The translations under genes and the position numbers were made by a program. A stretch of 64,000 nucleotides of DNA from Enemella evansiae. GTDB taxonomy: Bacteria; Actinomycetota; Actinomycetes; Propionibacteriales; Propionibacteriaceae. Positions 23,645 through 32,744 of this stretch are shown piece after piece. Where the stretch lies: NCBI RefSeq assembly GCF_002250705.1, contig NZ_NMVP01000033.1, forward strand, positions 124,001-188,000. The letters run 5' to 3'. Each line of letters begins with the position of its first letter. The stretch's first letter is position 1. Under the pieces are notes generated by a model, which was not told the DNA's origin, searched no databases, and saw only the letters and a list, made by a program, of their open reading frames with translations.

Positions 23645-24877
23645 ATGAGTGTGGTGGCGATCATCCCTGCCCGCGGCGGCTCCGTCGGCGTCCCGGGCAA
23701 GAACCTGCGGCCGATCGGCGGCATCCCGCTGGTCGCGCGGGCCGTCCGGGCCTGCCGAGCGGCGCGGCGGATCGACCGGATCTTCGTCAGCACCGACGAT
23801 GCCGAGATCGCCCGGGTGGCCCGCGAAGCCGGTGCCGAGATCATCGAGCGGCCGGCGGATCTGTCGGGCAGCACCGCCAGCAGCGAATCGGCCCTGCTGC
23901 ACGGCCTGACCGTGATCACCGAGCGGGGGGTCGATCCGACCACACTGGTCTTCGTGCAGTGCACCAGCCCCTTCATCTCGGGGCAGGACCTGGACACCGG
24001 CGTCGAGCTGGTGGCCGGCGGCCGGGCCGATTCGGCCTTCTCCGGGGTCGAGACCTATGAGTTCCTGTGGCGGGACGCCGATCCGGGTGTCGAACCCGGC
24101 ACCGGCACGATGGTCGGTCAGAACCACGACGCCGCGTTCCGACCCCGCCGCCAGGACCGCCGCCCCGACTACCGGGAGACCGGTGCGTTCTATGTGATGC
24201 GGGTGGACGGGTTCCAGGCCGCCCAGCACCGCTTCTTCGGGCGTACCGAGGTCGTCAAGGTCTCCGAGCTGGCCTCGCTGGAGATCGACACCGCCGAGGA
24301 ACTGGCCCTCGCCGATGCCTTCGCCGGCGTCCTGGATCGAGTGCCGGCCGCCGACGGCCAGGGCCCGGTGGACGCCATCGACGTGGCCGCGGTGATCACC
24401 GATTTCGACGGCGTGCACACCCCCGACACCGCCTACCTCGGGCAGGACGGGCACGAATCGGTCCGGGTCTCCCGCTCCGACGGGATGGGTGTCTCGCTGC
24501 TGCGCCGCGCCGGGATTCCGCTGCTCATCCTTTCCAGGGAAAGGAATCCGGTGGTCACCGCCCGCGCCGCGAAGCTCGGTGTCGAGGTGCTGCAGGCGGT
24601 CGACGACAAGTCCCGCGCGGTCCGCGAGTGGGCCGAGGGCGCCGGCATTCCGCTGCAGCGGATCGCCTATGCCGGCAACGACGTGAACGATCTCGGCCCG
24701 ATGTCCCTGGTCGGCTGGCCGGTCGCGGTCGCCGACGCGCATCCGCAGGTGCGCAGCCGGGCCCGGGTGGTGCTGCAGCACAACGGTGGCGAGGGTGCGG
24801 TCCGCGAGCTCTGCGAACGGGTGCTCGCCGCCCATCCCGACGGCGCCCGGGTGCTCCAGGAGATCTCAACCAGCTGA
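23645..24877 (+). CDS. N-acylneuraminate cytidylyltransferase fused to a KdsC-like HAD phosphatase
   Basis: 410 residues in two domains. Residues 1-235 form a CMP-nonulosonate synthetase: nucleotide loop IIPARGGSVGVPGKN, ERPADLSGS, FVQCTSPF and DYRETGAFYVM. Residues 245-410 form a KdsC-type HAD phosphatase with the nucleophile motif ITDFDGVHTPD and later GNDVNDLGPM. The same two-domain layout occurs in vertebrate CMAS and some bacterial NeuA proteins. It should make CMP-sialic acid, CMP-Kdn or a relative for surface glycan synthesis. No neuB/neuC was found in the window. The 3' end overlaps the convergent glycosyltransferase-like gene by 12 nt. Confidence 0.9.
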   Translation: MSVVAIIPARGGSVGVPGKNLRPIGGIPLVARAVRACRAARRIDRIFVSTDDAEIARVAREAGAEIIERPADLSGSTASSESALLHGLTVITERGVDPTTLVFVQCTSPFISGQDLDTGVELVAGGRADSAFSGVETYEFLWRDADPGVEPGTGTMVGQNHDAAFRPRRQDRRPDYRETGAFYVMRVDGFQAAQHRFFGRTEVVKVSELASLEIDTAEELALADAFAGVLDRVPAADGQGPVDAIDVAAVITDFDGVHTPDTAYLGQDGHESVRVSRSDGMGVSLLRRAGIPLLILSRERNPVVTARAAKLGVEVLQAVDDKSRAVREWAEGAGIPLQRIAYAGNDVNDLGPMSLVGWPVAVADAHPQVRSRARVVLQHNGGEGAVRELCERVLAAHPDGARVLQEISTS

Positions 24878-26029
24878 GCGATTCCGCGGATCCGGCAGCA
24901 GGCGCAGGAACCGACGTGCCTGCGGAAGCAACCCGCCCAGCCCGCGAAACCGCACCGGCGGCAGCGCGGATCGCTGCTGGACAAGGGTTTCCAGCCGTTC
25001 CCGCCAGGTGTTGTCGGACTCGGGCTGGAAGTAGTTGTCCCGCAGCCAGCTCGGATCGGGATCGCGGAACCGCCCGGCCGACAGGTCGTCGAGGGTGCCG
25101 ATCAGGCCGGAATCGGTGAACACCAGATTGATCAGCTCGGCACTCACCCCGAAGTCACCGAGCACCAGACTGGGCACGCCGGCCGCGATCGCCTCGATCG
25201 CGGCGGTCGAGGAGACGGTGGCGAACCCGTACGCCCCGGCCAGCGCGTCGGCCATCCGGCCGGCCCGGAAATCCAACTTCCGCAGGTGATCCGGGCGTTC
25301 CGCCCAGAGCCGCTGATAGGGGTACGCCTCATTGTGCGCCTGCCGCTCCCCCGCCACCGCTCGCACCTTGACCACCGGATCGAGCTCGGTCGGCAACCGC
25401 TCCAGCGCGGTGAGGATGCGCTGCCGGTCCGCGGGTGCCGCCGGCACCAGCGACTGGGCCGCGAACACCACCGCCCGCCGATCCCGCACCGGGGCCGCCG
25501 ATGCCAGCCCCCGGCGCACCTCGGCCAGGAACGGGAGCGTCGCCAGTGCCAGCTCGGGGCCGCCGAGGCGCCCCACCACCTCGGCGTAGGCCGCCACCTC
25601 ACGATGCGAGTGCAGCAGCATCAGGTCCAGATCGCGGCGGTGCCGGATCGCCAGATCGTTGGCCGGATAGGAGATCCCGGGCAGACCGCCGACCAGCACC
25701 GGCCGCGGTCGCCCCGGCCGCGCCCGCAGCGCACCACTGCGCGCCAGCACCGACATCACGACCTCCAGCGCCGGCCCCGTGCACGCCAGCACGATCGCAT
25801 CGGGCCGACGCCCCGCCGGCCCGGAACCACCGGCCAGCTCGACCAACCGGCGTACCCCGCCCCGCTCGGTCGGGAACCCGCCACGCACCGCGGCCACCTG
25901 GGCCGCCGACGGCGCGATCACGTTGTCCAGCACCAGATGCCGCACCCGCCAGTCCGCGGGCACCTCCTCGAAGGTGGCCGTGGCCCATTTCAGGAAGGAG
26001 TCGGAGTCACTGACGGTGAGGATCCGCAT
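24866..26029 (-). CDS. Putative glycosyltransferase (resembles DUF6716 family)
   Basis: 387 residues. The N-terminus MRILTVSDSDSFLKWA and the later YGFATVSSTAAIEAIAAGVPSLVLGDFGVS resemble actinobacterial proteins annotated DUF6716 and the GT-B-like fold of polysialyl/CDP-glycerol transferases. The family name is from memory. Its convergent overlap with the CMP-sialate synthetase fusion suggests it transfers the activated nonulosonic acid to a wall or capsule polymer; that link is inferred. The ATG at 26029 follows a GGAG. The MarR gene is 17 nt upstream on the same strand, so they may share a transcript. Confidence 0.65.
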   Translation of the reverse strand: MRILTVSDSDSFLKWATATFEEVPADWRVRHLVLDNVIAPSAAQVAAVRGGFPTERGGVRRLVELAGGSGPAGRRPDAIVLACTGPALEVVMSVLARSGALRARPGRPRPVLVGGLPGISYPANDLAIRHRRDLDLMLLHSHREVAAYAEVVGRLGGPELALATLPFLAEVRRGLASAAPVRDRRAVVFAAQSLVPAAPADRQRILTALERLPTELDPVVKVRAVAGERQAHNEAYPYQRLWAERPDHLRKLDFRAGRMADALAGAYGFATVSSTAAIEAIAAGVPSLVLGDFGVSAELINLVFTDSGLIGTLDDLSAGRFRDPDPSWLRDNYFQPESDNTWRERLETLVQQRSALPPVRFRGLGGLLPQARRFLRLLPDPRNRSAG

Positions 26030-26046
26030 CGGGCGCTCCGCCCCGC

Positions 26047-26544
26047 TCAGAAGTCGCCGGCGGCCGAACGGGCGTCGGCCAGGATCGCGGACAGCTGGTC
26101 GCACTGCTCCTCGCTCAGCGCACCCAGCCCGAACCGGGCCCCGACGATCGCCGCGGTGGCCTGCTCCAGCACCGCACGCCCGCGATCGGTCAACGAGGCG
26201 AGCACCGCCCGGCCGTCCTCGGGATGCGGTCGGCGATCGATCAACCCCGCCTCGGCCAGCCGCTTCACCACCGGCGTCACCGAGGTGGCATGCACCTGCA
26301 GCCGTTCGGAGATCTTGCCCAGCGGCAGCGATCCGCGCCGGGAGAAGGACAGCAGCACCAGCACCTCATAGCGCGCGAAGGTCAGCCCGAAAGGACGGAC
26401 CAGCTCATCCAGCTCGGTCAGCAGCAGCTGCTGCACCCGCATCAGTGAGGTGACCGCCCGCATCCGTGGCATCTCGCCATAGGTGCGCTCCCACTGCTCG
26501 GCACCCCGCTCGATCGGGTCGAACGGCAACGGCCCCCGACTCAC
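26047..26544 (-). CDS. MarR-family transcriptional regulator
   Basis: 165 residues with a central winged-helix (about 50-115) showing the MarR pattern: LTFARYEVLVLLSFSRRGSLPLG, KISERLQVHATSVTPVVKRL, and a wing with RRPHPEDGRAVLASLTDRG. MarR proteins repress nearby genes and respond to small phenolic or other ligands. The GTG start overlaps the stop of the PH-domain gene (GTGA), implying coupled expression. The target is unknown. Confidence 0.88.
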   Translation of the reverse strand: MSRGPLPFDPIERGAEQWERTYGEMPRMRAVTSLMRVQQLLLTELDELVRPFGLTFARYEVLVLLSFSRRGSLPLGKISERLQVHATSVTPVVKRLAEAGLIDRRPHPEDGRAVLASLTDRGRAVLEQATAAIVGARFGLGALSEEQCDQLSAILADARSAAGDF

Positions 26545-27077
26545 TGGGTCCCGCCGAGGTTGGTGAAGCTGCGGCGGGCACCGGAGCGCTGGATCACCCG
26601 CTGGATGGTCAGATCCCGCTCGTCGGGGCGACCGACGAAGCGGATGTCACGCAGGCCCTGGTCCTGGGCCGCGGACTCGAAGATGAAATGCCCGTAGCCG
26701 AAGATCCGACCCAGCAGGGGCTTGTTCACCGCGATGTCGAGGATCCGCTGCATCGGCATGGTGGCGGTGTGCTGGGAGAACACCCCATGCACCCGGAAGA
26801 CCCGCATGTTGGTGATCACGAACCGGTCCATGTGCTCGGAATGGATCCGCCACAGGCAGCGGGCCAGCAGCGCGATCCCGATCACCCCGGGGATGAACCA
26901 GGCCTGCCCGAGATAGGGCATCGCGATGAACAGCACCATGCAGCCGAACAGCCCGACCACCGGCCAGGCGATCGCCATCGGATGCCGGCGGACCTCGTCG
27001 ACGATGACCTCACCCTCGTCGGCGATCAGGTGACGCTCGACCTGCGGGTCGAAGAACTGCGTCAGCGCGCCGAACAC
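26541..27077 (-). CDS. PH-domain (bPH2-like) membrane protein
   Basis: 178 residues from the GTG at 27077, chosen because GGTGAGG precedes it and because the upstream extension would overlap the small membrane gene. Two hydrophobic helices (about 38-75) are followed by a bacterial PH-like domain with RFVITNMRVFRVHGVFSQHTA and MPMQRILDIAVNKPLLGRIFGYG. The family is common in actinobacteria and linked to membrane or secretion roles without an established function. It forms a three-gene run with the 51-residue protein upstream and marR downstream. Confidence 0.82.
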   Translation of the reverse strand: MFGALTQFFDPQVERHLIADEGEVIVDEVRRHPMAIAWPVVGLFGCMVLFIAMPYLGQAWFIPGVIGIALLARCLWRIHSEHMDRFVITNMRVFRVHGVFSQHTATMPMQRILDIAVNKPLLGRIFGYGHFIFESAAQDQGLRDIRFVGRPDERDLTIQRVIQRSGARRSFTNLGGTQ

Positions 27078-27084
27078 CGCGGCC

Positions 27085-27240
27085 TCACCGGGCCAGTGTG
27101 GTGAAGAACCGGAACAGGGCGTCGAAGGCGCCGAAGAACCCCCGGACCGCGTTCGCCGCATCCTCGGGCCGGGTCACCAGGTAGAACAGGCAGAAACCGA
27201 CGACCAGGAACACCAGGATCTTTTTCACTGCGCCTGACAT
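27085..27240 (-). CDS. Small single-pass membrane protein, 51 residues
   Basis: An ATG at 27240 preceded by GGAGGG opens a 51-codon frame: MSGAVKKILVFLVVGFCLFY and on to a C-terminal RFFTTLAR. KK before a hydrophobic helix (about 8-21) predicts an inside-out single span. The stop is 7 nt from the start of the PH-domain gene, so the two are probably cotranslated. No family is recognised. Good ribosome site, spacing and composition support it as real despite its size. Confidence 0.7.
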   Translation of the reverse strand: MSGAVKKILVFLVVGFCLFYLVTRPEDAANAVRGFFGAFDALFRFFTTLAR

Positions 27241-27359
27241 ACACCCTCCGTCTGTGCCGCGGCATGGGGAAGTAGGGAAGTGCCGCAGTACTGGGGCCCC
27301 TTTCTACCGCAATCGCGGCGATCCCCCGGTCAGGGCACGCCGGGCGGGACCGATCGACA

Positions 27360-28334
27360 TCAGCTGGTGATCTCCACCTGGTCGGCGCCGACCTCGGCCA
27401 GCAACCGGTCCGCTGCGGCGTACGGGTCGAGGCTGCCGTCGCGCACCTGGGCCGCCAGCTCGTCCAGCCCGCGGCGGCCGCCGGCCAGGAAGCTGGCCCG
27501 GACGCTGGCCAGCGCCAGCTGCTGGATCTCGTCCCGGGAGCGGGCCAGTCGACGTTCGGCGAGCCGCCCGGTCTCCTCACCGTGCGCGCGGTGGGCGGCG
27601 ATCTTCTCGACCAGTTCGTCGATGCCCTCCCCCGCGCTGGCCACGGTCCGCACGATCGGCGGCTTCCAGTCCTCGGGTGTCCGCTCGGCCATCGCGATCA
27701 TCGTGCGCAGCTCCCGGACCAGGTTCTGCGCACCGTCCCGGTCGGCCTTGTTGACCACGAAGAGGTCACCGATCTCCAGGATCCCGGCCTTCGCGGCCTG
27801 GATCCCATCCCCCATCCCGGGGGCCAGCAGGACCAGCGTGGTGTCCGCGGTGCCGGCGATCTCGACCTCGGACTGCCCCACGCCGACGGTCTCGACCAGC
27901 ACCACGTCGAAGCCGGCCAGGTCGAAGACGCGCAGCGCCTGCGGGGCGGCGGTGGACAGGCCGCCGAGGTGCCCACGGGAGGCCATCGAGCGGATGTAGA
28001 CCCCGGAATCGGTGGAGTGCTTCTGCATCCGCACCCGGTCGCCGAGCACGGCGCCGCCGGAGAAGGGTGAGGACGGGTCGACGGCGAGTACGCCGACCTT
28101 CAGCCCCTGGTCGCGGTACGCCGCGACGAGGGCCGTGGTGGTGGTCGACTTGCCCACCCCGGGCGATCCGGTCAGGCCGATCACATGTGCACGCCCGGTG
28201 TGCGGCGCGAGCAGCCGCAGCACCTCCGGCAGTTCCGGGGCGTTGTTCTCGACCAGGCTGATCAACCGGGCGATGGCCCGGACCCGGCCGGCCCGGGCCG
28301 CCTCGACCAGCTCGGCCACCCGGGAATCGGTCAC
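27360..28334 (-). CDS. meaB: Acyl-CoA mutase-associated GTPase MeaB (ArgK family)
   Basis: 324 residues. A G3E P-loop GTPase that chaperones cofactor loading and protects B12-dependent acyl-CoA mutases. Walker A is GSPGVGKS at 56-63. Later motifs are [23 protein letters not shown], the [15 protein letters not shown] switch and NKAD for guanine binding. The GTG start overlaps the thiolase stop (GTGA), so it is coupled to acetyl-CoA acetyltransferase, and a methylmalonyl-CoA epimerase is divergent. The mutase it serves may be icmA 10 kb away or an mutAB pair outside the window. Confidence 0.93.
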   Translation of the reverse strand: MTDSRVAELVEAARAGRVRAIARLISLVENNAPELPEVLRLLAPHTGRAHVIGLTGSPGVGKSTTTTALVAAYRDQGLKVGVLAVDPSSPFSGGAVLGDRVRMQKHSTDSGVYIRSMASRGHLGGLSTAAPQALRVFDLAGFDVVLVETVGVGQSEVEIAGTADTTLVLLAPGMGDGIQAAKAGILEIGDLFVVNKADRDGAQNLVRELRTMIAMAERTPEDWKPPIVRTVASAGEGIDELVEKIAAHRAHGEETGRLAERRLARSRDEIQQLALASVRASFLAGGRRGLDELAAQVRDGSLDPYAAADRLLAEVGADQVEITS

Positions 28335-29542
28335 GCCGGGTTCGACTTCTCGCCGGGCACGGTGATGATCAGCGCATCGCCCTGGCCGCCGCCACCGCAG
28401 AGCGCGGCCACGCCGGTGCCGCCGCCACGGCGCTGCAGTTCCTTGGCCAGGGTGTAGACCAGTCGCGCACCGGACATCCCGATCGGGTGGCCGAGCGCGA
28501 TCGCACCGCCGTTGACGTTGACCTTCTCATCGATCTCGGTGTCGCTCATCCCCAGATCGCGGCCGCAGGCCAGTCCGACCGCGGCGAACGCCTCGTTGAC
28601 CTCGTAGAGATCGAACTTCACCGGGTCGACACCCTGCTTCTTGGCGGCGGCGACGATGGCGTGCGAGGGCTGCAGTTGCAGCGAGGAGTCGGGGCCGGCG
28701 ACCATGCCGTGGGCGCCGATCTCGGCCAGCACCTCGACGCCCAGCTCGGCGGCCTTCTCCTTGCTCATCACCACGACCGCGCAGGCACCGTCGGAGATCG
28801 GCGAGGACGAGCCGGCGGTGATCTCGCCGTCCTTGGCGAAGGCCGGGCGGAGCTTGCCCAGTCCCTCGGCGGTGGTGTCGCCGCGGATGCCCTCGTCGGC
28901 GGTCACCACGATGTCGTCGCCGCGGCGCTGCGGGATGCGCACCTCGACGATCTCCTCGGCGAGCTTGTCCTTCGCCGCCGCGGCCCGCTGGTGCGAGCGG
29001 GCGCCGAAGGCATCCATCTCGGCCCGGGTGAAGTGCGGCTGCTTGTCCTTGTTGACCTCTTCGGTCAGCGCACCCATCGACTGGTCGGTGAGCGCGTCCC
29101 AGAGCCCGTCGTGGGACATCGAGTCCTGCAGCGTCGCATCGCCGTATTTCACGCCCTCCCGGGACTTCGGCAGCAGATGCGGGGCATTGGTCATCGACTC
29201 CATGCCACCGGCGACCACGATGTCGGCTTCACCGGCGCGGATCAGCTGGTCGGCCATTGCGATCGCATTCAGTCCCGACAGGCACACCTTGTTGATGTTC
29301 ACCGCCGGGGTGGACATCGGGATGCCGGCCTTCACCGCGGCCTGCCGCGCGGGCATCTGGCCGGCGCCGGCCTGCAGCACCTGGCCCATGATCACGTACT
29401 CCACCTGATCGGGGGCCACGCCGGCGCGCTCCAGGGCACCGGAGATCGCCACCGCACCGAGGTCGACGCCGCTGAGCGACTTCAGCTCACCGAGCAACTT
29501 GCCCATCGGCGTACGCGCACCACCGACGATCACCGAACCCAT
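28331..29542 (-). CDS. Acetyl-CoA C-acetyltransferase (thiolase)
   Basis: 403 residues, full length. The acylated cysteine is Cys87 in [10 protein letters not shown]. The catalytic His and second Cys segments are [24 protein letters not shown] and [11 protein letters not shown]. It condenses two acetyl-CoA, or cleaves acetoacetyl-CoA. An open frame reaches back to 29677, but GGGAGGAGG directly before 29542 fixes the start. It is cotranscribed with meaB and divergent from the epimerase, with a 103-nt shared upstream region. Confidence 0.93.
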   Translation of the reverse strand: MGSVIVGGARTPMGKLLGELKSLSGVDLGAVAISGALERAGVAPDQVEYVIMGQVLQAGAGQMPARQAAVKAGIPMSTPAVNINKVCLSGLNAIAMADQLIRAGEADIVVAGGMESMTNAPHLLPKSREGVKYGDATLQDSMSHDGLWDALTDQSMGALTEEVNKDKQPHFTRAEMDAFGARSHQRAAAAKDKLAEEIVEVRIPQRRGDDIVVTADEGIRGDTTAEGLGKLRPAFAKDGEITAGSSSPISDGACAVVVMSKEKAAELGVEVLAEIGAHGMVAGPDSSLQLQPSHAIVAAAKKQGVDPVKFDLYEVNEAFAAVGLACGRDLGMSDTEIDEKVNVNGGAIALGHPIGMSGARLVYTLAKELQRRGGGTGVAALCGGGGQGDALIITVPGEKSNPA

Positions 29543-29645
29543 CAGATTGCCTCCTCCCGGGCAGCAGTGCCCGCGCCTGCGAAACGATCGTTGCCAGCCC
29601 ACCCTAGCGCTGCGTACCCGGTCGCGACGTGCCAGTGTTGGGCCC

Positions 29646-30089
29646 ATGCAGAACATCAGCGACCTCTTCGTGTGCATCGATCACGTCGGGCTGGCGGTGC
29701 CCGACCTGGATGAGGCGATCCGCTTCCACACCGAGACCCTCGGCTGGCGGTTGCTGCACCGGGAGCGGAACGAGGAGCAGGGTGTCGAGGAGGCGATGCT
29801 GGGCACTGGTGCGCAGCAGCCGGAGAGCGCCCAGCTGCAGCTGCTGGCGCCGATCAGCGAGAGCTCGGCGATCGCGAAGTTCCTGGACCGCTCGGGTGCC
29901 GGAATCCAGCAGCTCGCGTACCGGGTCGAGGACGTCGACCGGGTGGGCGCCGTGCTCCGCGAACGGGGGCTGCGGCTGCTCTATGACGCACCCCGGCGGG
30001 GTACCGCGGGGTCGCGGATCAACTTCGTCCATCCCAAGGACACCGGTGGGGTGTTGCTGGAACTCGTCGAACCGGCACGGCAACCCTGA
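29646..30089 (+). CDS. Methylmalonyl-CoA epimerase-like VOC protein
   Basis: 147 residues, one VOC fold with two beta-alpha-beta-beta modules. Compared with the Propionibacterium epimerase, recalled from memory, the metal ligands H13 (IDHVGLAV), Q65 (LQLLAP) and the C-terminal Glu in LLELVEP are kept. The usual HH of GxHHxAYRV is QQ here (residues 88-89), so one metal-binding His is Gln. As I recall, some mycobacterial homologues share QQLAYRV, so this is probably a subclass rather than decay. It would interconvert (S)- and (R)-methylmalonyl-CoA in propionate metabolism. No Shine-Dalgarno is seen. Confidence 0.85.
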   Translation: MQNISDLFVCIDHVGLAVPDLDEAIRFHTETLGWRLLHRERNEEQGVEEAMLGTGAQQPESAQLQLLAPISESSAIAKFLDRSGAGIQQLAYRVEDVDRVGAVLRERGLRLLYDAPRRGTAGSRINFVHPKDTGGVLLELVEPARQP

Positions 30090-30189
30090 TTCGCGGCCCG
30101 ATCCGGGTAGGGTTTCCGCGTCGAGCCAGCGCCGGCGCACACCGCGGGCGTGAATGCTTCCGGGGCCGACAGGGTACGGAGGAGGAACC

Positions 30190-31518
30190 ATGAGTGACGA
30201 ATCGGGGCTGAGCCTTTTCGACAACACCGCGAGCGCCGCCGGCCACTTTCCCTCGGCCCGCCGCGGTTATCACCGCGAGGCCGTCGATGAATACGTGCTC
30301 AATCTCGAGGGCCAGCGCAGCAAGCTCCGCGATCAGGTCGCCCAGTTGCAGACACAGCTCCGCGAGCTGACCAATCGCCCCGCGCCGCGGCCGGAGGACG
30401 CCGACTACACCCACCTCGGCGGGCATGCCACCGAGATGCTGCGGATCGCCCAGGTGCAGGCCAAGGAGCTGGTCGACAAGGCCCATGGCGAGGCCGCGCG
30501 GATCAAGGAGGAGGCGCGCCGGGAGGGTCAGCAGGCCCGCGCGCTGAGCGAGCGCGAGGCCGAGGACATCCGGATGACCTCGATCGGCGAGCTGCGCCAG
30601 CTCCGCGCCAACCTGGAGCGTCAGGTCGGCGAGCAGGTCAGCATGGCCCGCGCCGAGGGCGAGCAGCTGGTCGTCTCCGCGCAGCAGCATGCCGAGGCCG
30701 TGGTCCGCGAGGCGCAGCGCAAGTCCGGTGCGATGCTCGAGGCGGCGCGCCGGGAGGCGGCCTCGATCCGCCAGACCGCCGAGGCGGAGGCCGCACAGGT
30801 GCGCGCCAGCTCGGCCGCCGAGCGTGAGCAGCTGCTCGCCCGGTTGGCCAGCGAGCACGAGGAGGCGACCCAGCGCACCCAGCAGCTGCTCGCCGACAGC
30901 ACCCGGGCGCATGAGGAGGCGCAGCGGTTGCTGAGCTCGGAGATCGAGCACGCCACCCGGGTCCGCACCGAGTCACTGGCCGAGGCGGAGCGGGTCCGCA
31001 TCCAGGCCGCCCGCGAGGGTGACGCGCATCTGGCCGCGTCCCATCAGAAGGCCACCGAGCTGATGCAGCAGACCGAGCAGAAGGCCGCCTGGCGCGCCGA
31101 TGAGCTGAACCGCGAGAACGAGCGGCTGTTGCAGCGCAAGGAGTCGATCCTGGCCCAGCTGAACAGCCTGTCCTCGCTGGCGGACCAGACCGCCAACGAG
31201 CAGCAACAGTTCCTCGACGACGCCCGGCCCCAGCAGCAGACGCCGCGGGATTCCCAACCCCAGCAGCCGATCCCGCCGCGTCCGGGTGGTCAGTCGGGTC
31301 AGTCGGGTCAGTCGGGGCAGTCCGGTGCGTCCGGTCAGTCCGCGCCGTCCGCGCGGTCGGCCCAGTCCGCCCCCCGATCGGCCCAGTCCGCCCCCCGATC
31401 GGCCCAGTCCGCACCGCCGACCCAGCAGCGGACGGGGCAGAAGCAGCCGGGTACGAACCGGCAGCCCCAGCAGGGTCCGCAGGGGCGTACGGGTGAGGGC
31501 GGGCAACCGCGTCGATGA
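30190..31518 (+). CDS. DivIVA-like coiled-coil protein with low-complexity tail
   Basis: 442 residues. The start after GGAGGA gives a short leader and then a DivIVA-type segment GYHREAVDEYVLNLEGQRSK (about 28-47). A long coiled coil rich in Ala/Glu/Arg/Gln runs from about 45 to 345. The last ~90 residues are Gln/Ser/Pro/Gly repeats (GQSGQSGQSGQSG, then SAQSAPR units) encoded by imperfect 9-nt and 21-nt tandem repeats at 31290-31415. DivIVA relatives mark poles and septa in actinobacteria, so a cell-shape or scaffold role is likely. Its stop overlaps the start of the AI-2E-family permease. Confidence 0.8.
   Translation: MSDESGLSLFDNTASAAGHFPSARRGYHREAVDEYVLNLEGQRSKLRDQVAQLQTQLRELTNRPAPRPEDADYTHLGGHATEMLRIAQVQAKELVDKAHGEAARIKEEARREGQQARALSEREAEDIRMTSIGELRQLRANLERQVGEQVSMARAEGEQLVVSAQQHAEAVVREAQRKSGAMLEAARREAASIRQTAEAEAAQVRASSAAEREQLLARLASEHEEATQRTQQLLADSTRAHEEAQRLLSSEIEHATRVRTESLAEAERVRIQAAREGDAHLAASHQKATELMQQTEQKAAWRADELNRENERLLQRKESILAQLNSLSSLADQTANEQQQFLDDARPQQQTPRDSQPQQPIPPRPGGQSGQSGQSGQSGASGQSAPSARSAQSAPRSAQSAPRSAQSAPPTQQRTGQKQPGTNRQPQQGPQGRTGEGGQPRR
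31290..31415 (+). repeat. Tandem repeats coding the Ser/Gln-rich tail
   Basis: GGTCAGTCG-type 9-nt units (31290-31320) are followed by three near-identical 21-nt units built on GGCCCAGTCCGCCCCCCGAT (about 31360-31410). Copy number is likely to vary between strains. Confidence 0.75.
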
Positions 31519-32738
31519 CCGAGACCCCAGCCCACCCCGAGCCCTCGGAATCCGAACCGGAGCGGAACGGACGCCGCACCGGCCGCCTGCTGCGCCGACT
31601 GAAGCGGGGCGCGATGGCGACCGTCGAGGGACCACGGGGATCGGCCGAGGAGGTCACCGAGCCGCCTCCGGTCCCGACCGGCGACGACTCAGATCGCGGC
31701 TTCAGCCTGGCCCGGATGTCGCCCTTCGCGATCGGCTTCTTCGGCACCCTCGGCGCGGTGGTGGCGTACGCCCTGATGATGATGCTCGGCCAGGTCCAGA
31801 CACTGCTGGTGCTGGTCGTGGTCTCGCTCTATCTGGCGCTGGGGCTGAATCCGCTCGTCGAACTGCTGAACCGGCAGGGTTTGCGCCGCGGGGTCGGAGT
31901 GCTGGTGGTCGCCGTGCTCAGCCTCGGGGTGCTGGTGCTGATCGGCTCCGCGGTGCTGCCGGTGTTCACCGAGCAGGTCACCACCCTGGCGACCAATGCG
32001 CCGAGCCTGCTGCAGGGGCTGCGGGAGAACCATCAGATCAGCGAACTCGACCGGCGATTCGGGATCATCGACAAGATCACCACCTTCCTGTCCGGGGAGA
32101 ACCTGGTCAACAACGTGCTCGGCGGTCTGCTGGGCGCCGGCAAGGTGGTCGCCAACGCGGTCTTCTCGATCGTGGTCACCCTGGTGCTGACGCTGTATTT
32201 CTTGGCCTCGCTGCCCTCGATCAAGGACACCATCTATCGGCTGGCGCCGGCCTCCCGGCGGCCCCGGGTGCGCTACCTGGCCGATGAGATGTTCCGCCGG
32301 ATCGGTGGCTACCTGAGCGGGATGTTCATCGTGGTGCTCTGCTCGGGCACCTGCTCGTTCATCTTCATGAACATCATCGGCCTCGGGAAGTACGCGCTGG
32401 CGCTGGCGGTGATGACCGCCCTGTTCGCGTTCATCCCGCTGATCGGTACCAACATCTCGATGGTGCTGGTCGCCCTGGTCGCGCTGTCGGTGCTCGGCCC
32501 GATCCAGGCCCTGGTCACCGTGGCCTACTACCTGCTCTACCAGCAGCTGGAGGCGTACTTCATCCAGCCCCGGGTGATGCGCCGCTCGGTCGACGTGCCC
32601 GGCCCGGTGGTCATCGTCGTGGCGCTGGCCGGCGGCGCGCTGTTCGGCATCGTCGGCGCGCTGATCGCCATCCCCACCGCGGCCGCGCTGCTGCTGCTCT
32701 ACCGCGAGGTGCTGATCCCCCGCCTCGACCGCAGCTGA
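31515..32738 (+). CDS. AI-2E family transporter (PerM/YdiK-like permease)
   Basis: 407 residues. An acidic and basic N-terminal tail of ~70 residues precedes about eight membrane helices in the AI-2E/PerM layout: an N-terminal helix pair, a soluble-like middle region (about 150-210), and a C-terminal bundle with FIPLIGTNISMVLVALVAL and the conserved QLEAYFIQPRVMRRSVDVPG. Proteins of this family export small molecules or ions; the AI-2 label is historical. The ATG overlaps the previous stop (ATGA). Confidence 0.87.
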   Translation: MTETPAHPEPSESEPERNGRRTGRLLRRLKRGAMATVEGPRGSAEEVTEPPPVPTGDDSDRGFSLARMSPFAIGFFGTLGAVVAYALMMMLGQVQTLLVLVVVSLYLALGLNPLVELLNRQGLRRGVGVLVVAVLSLGVLVLIGSAVLPVFTEQVTTLATNAPSLLQGLRENHQISELDRRFGIIDKITTFLSGENLVNNVLGGLLGAGKVVANAVFSIVVTLVLTLYFLASLPSIKDTIYRLAPASRRPRVRYLADEMFRRIGGYLSGMFIVVLCSGTCSFIFMNIIGLGKYALALAVMTALFAFIPLIGTNISMVLVALVALSVLGPIQALVTVAYYLLYQQLEAYFIQPRVMRRSVDVPGPVVIVVALAGGALFGIVGALIAIPTAAALLLLYREVLIPRLDRS

Positions 32739-32744
32739 TCGGGC

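Noticed and set aside
24528..24545. Perfect palindrome TCCTTTCC-AG-GGAAAGGA inside the cytidylyltransferase fusion
   Set aside because: It is fully coding within the HAD domain and unrelated to the repeat families; a similar chance hairpin (GGATTCCT/AGGAATCC) occurs at 18082-18105.
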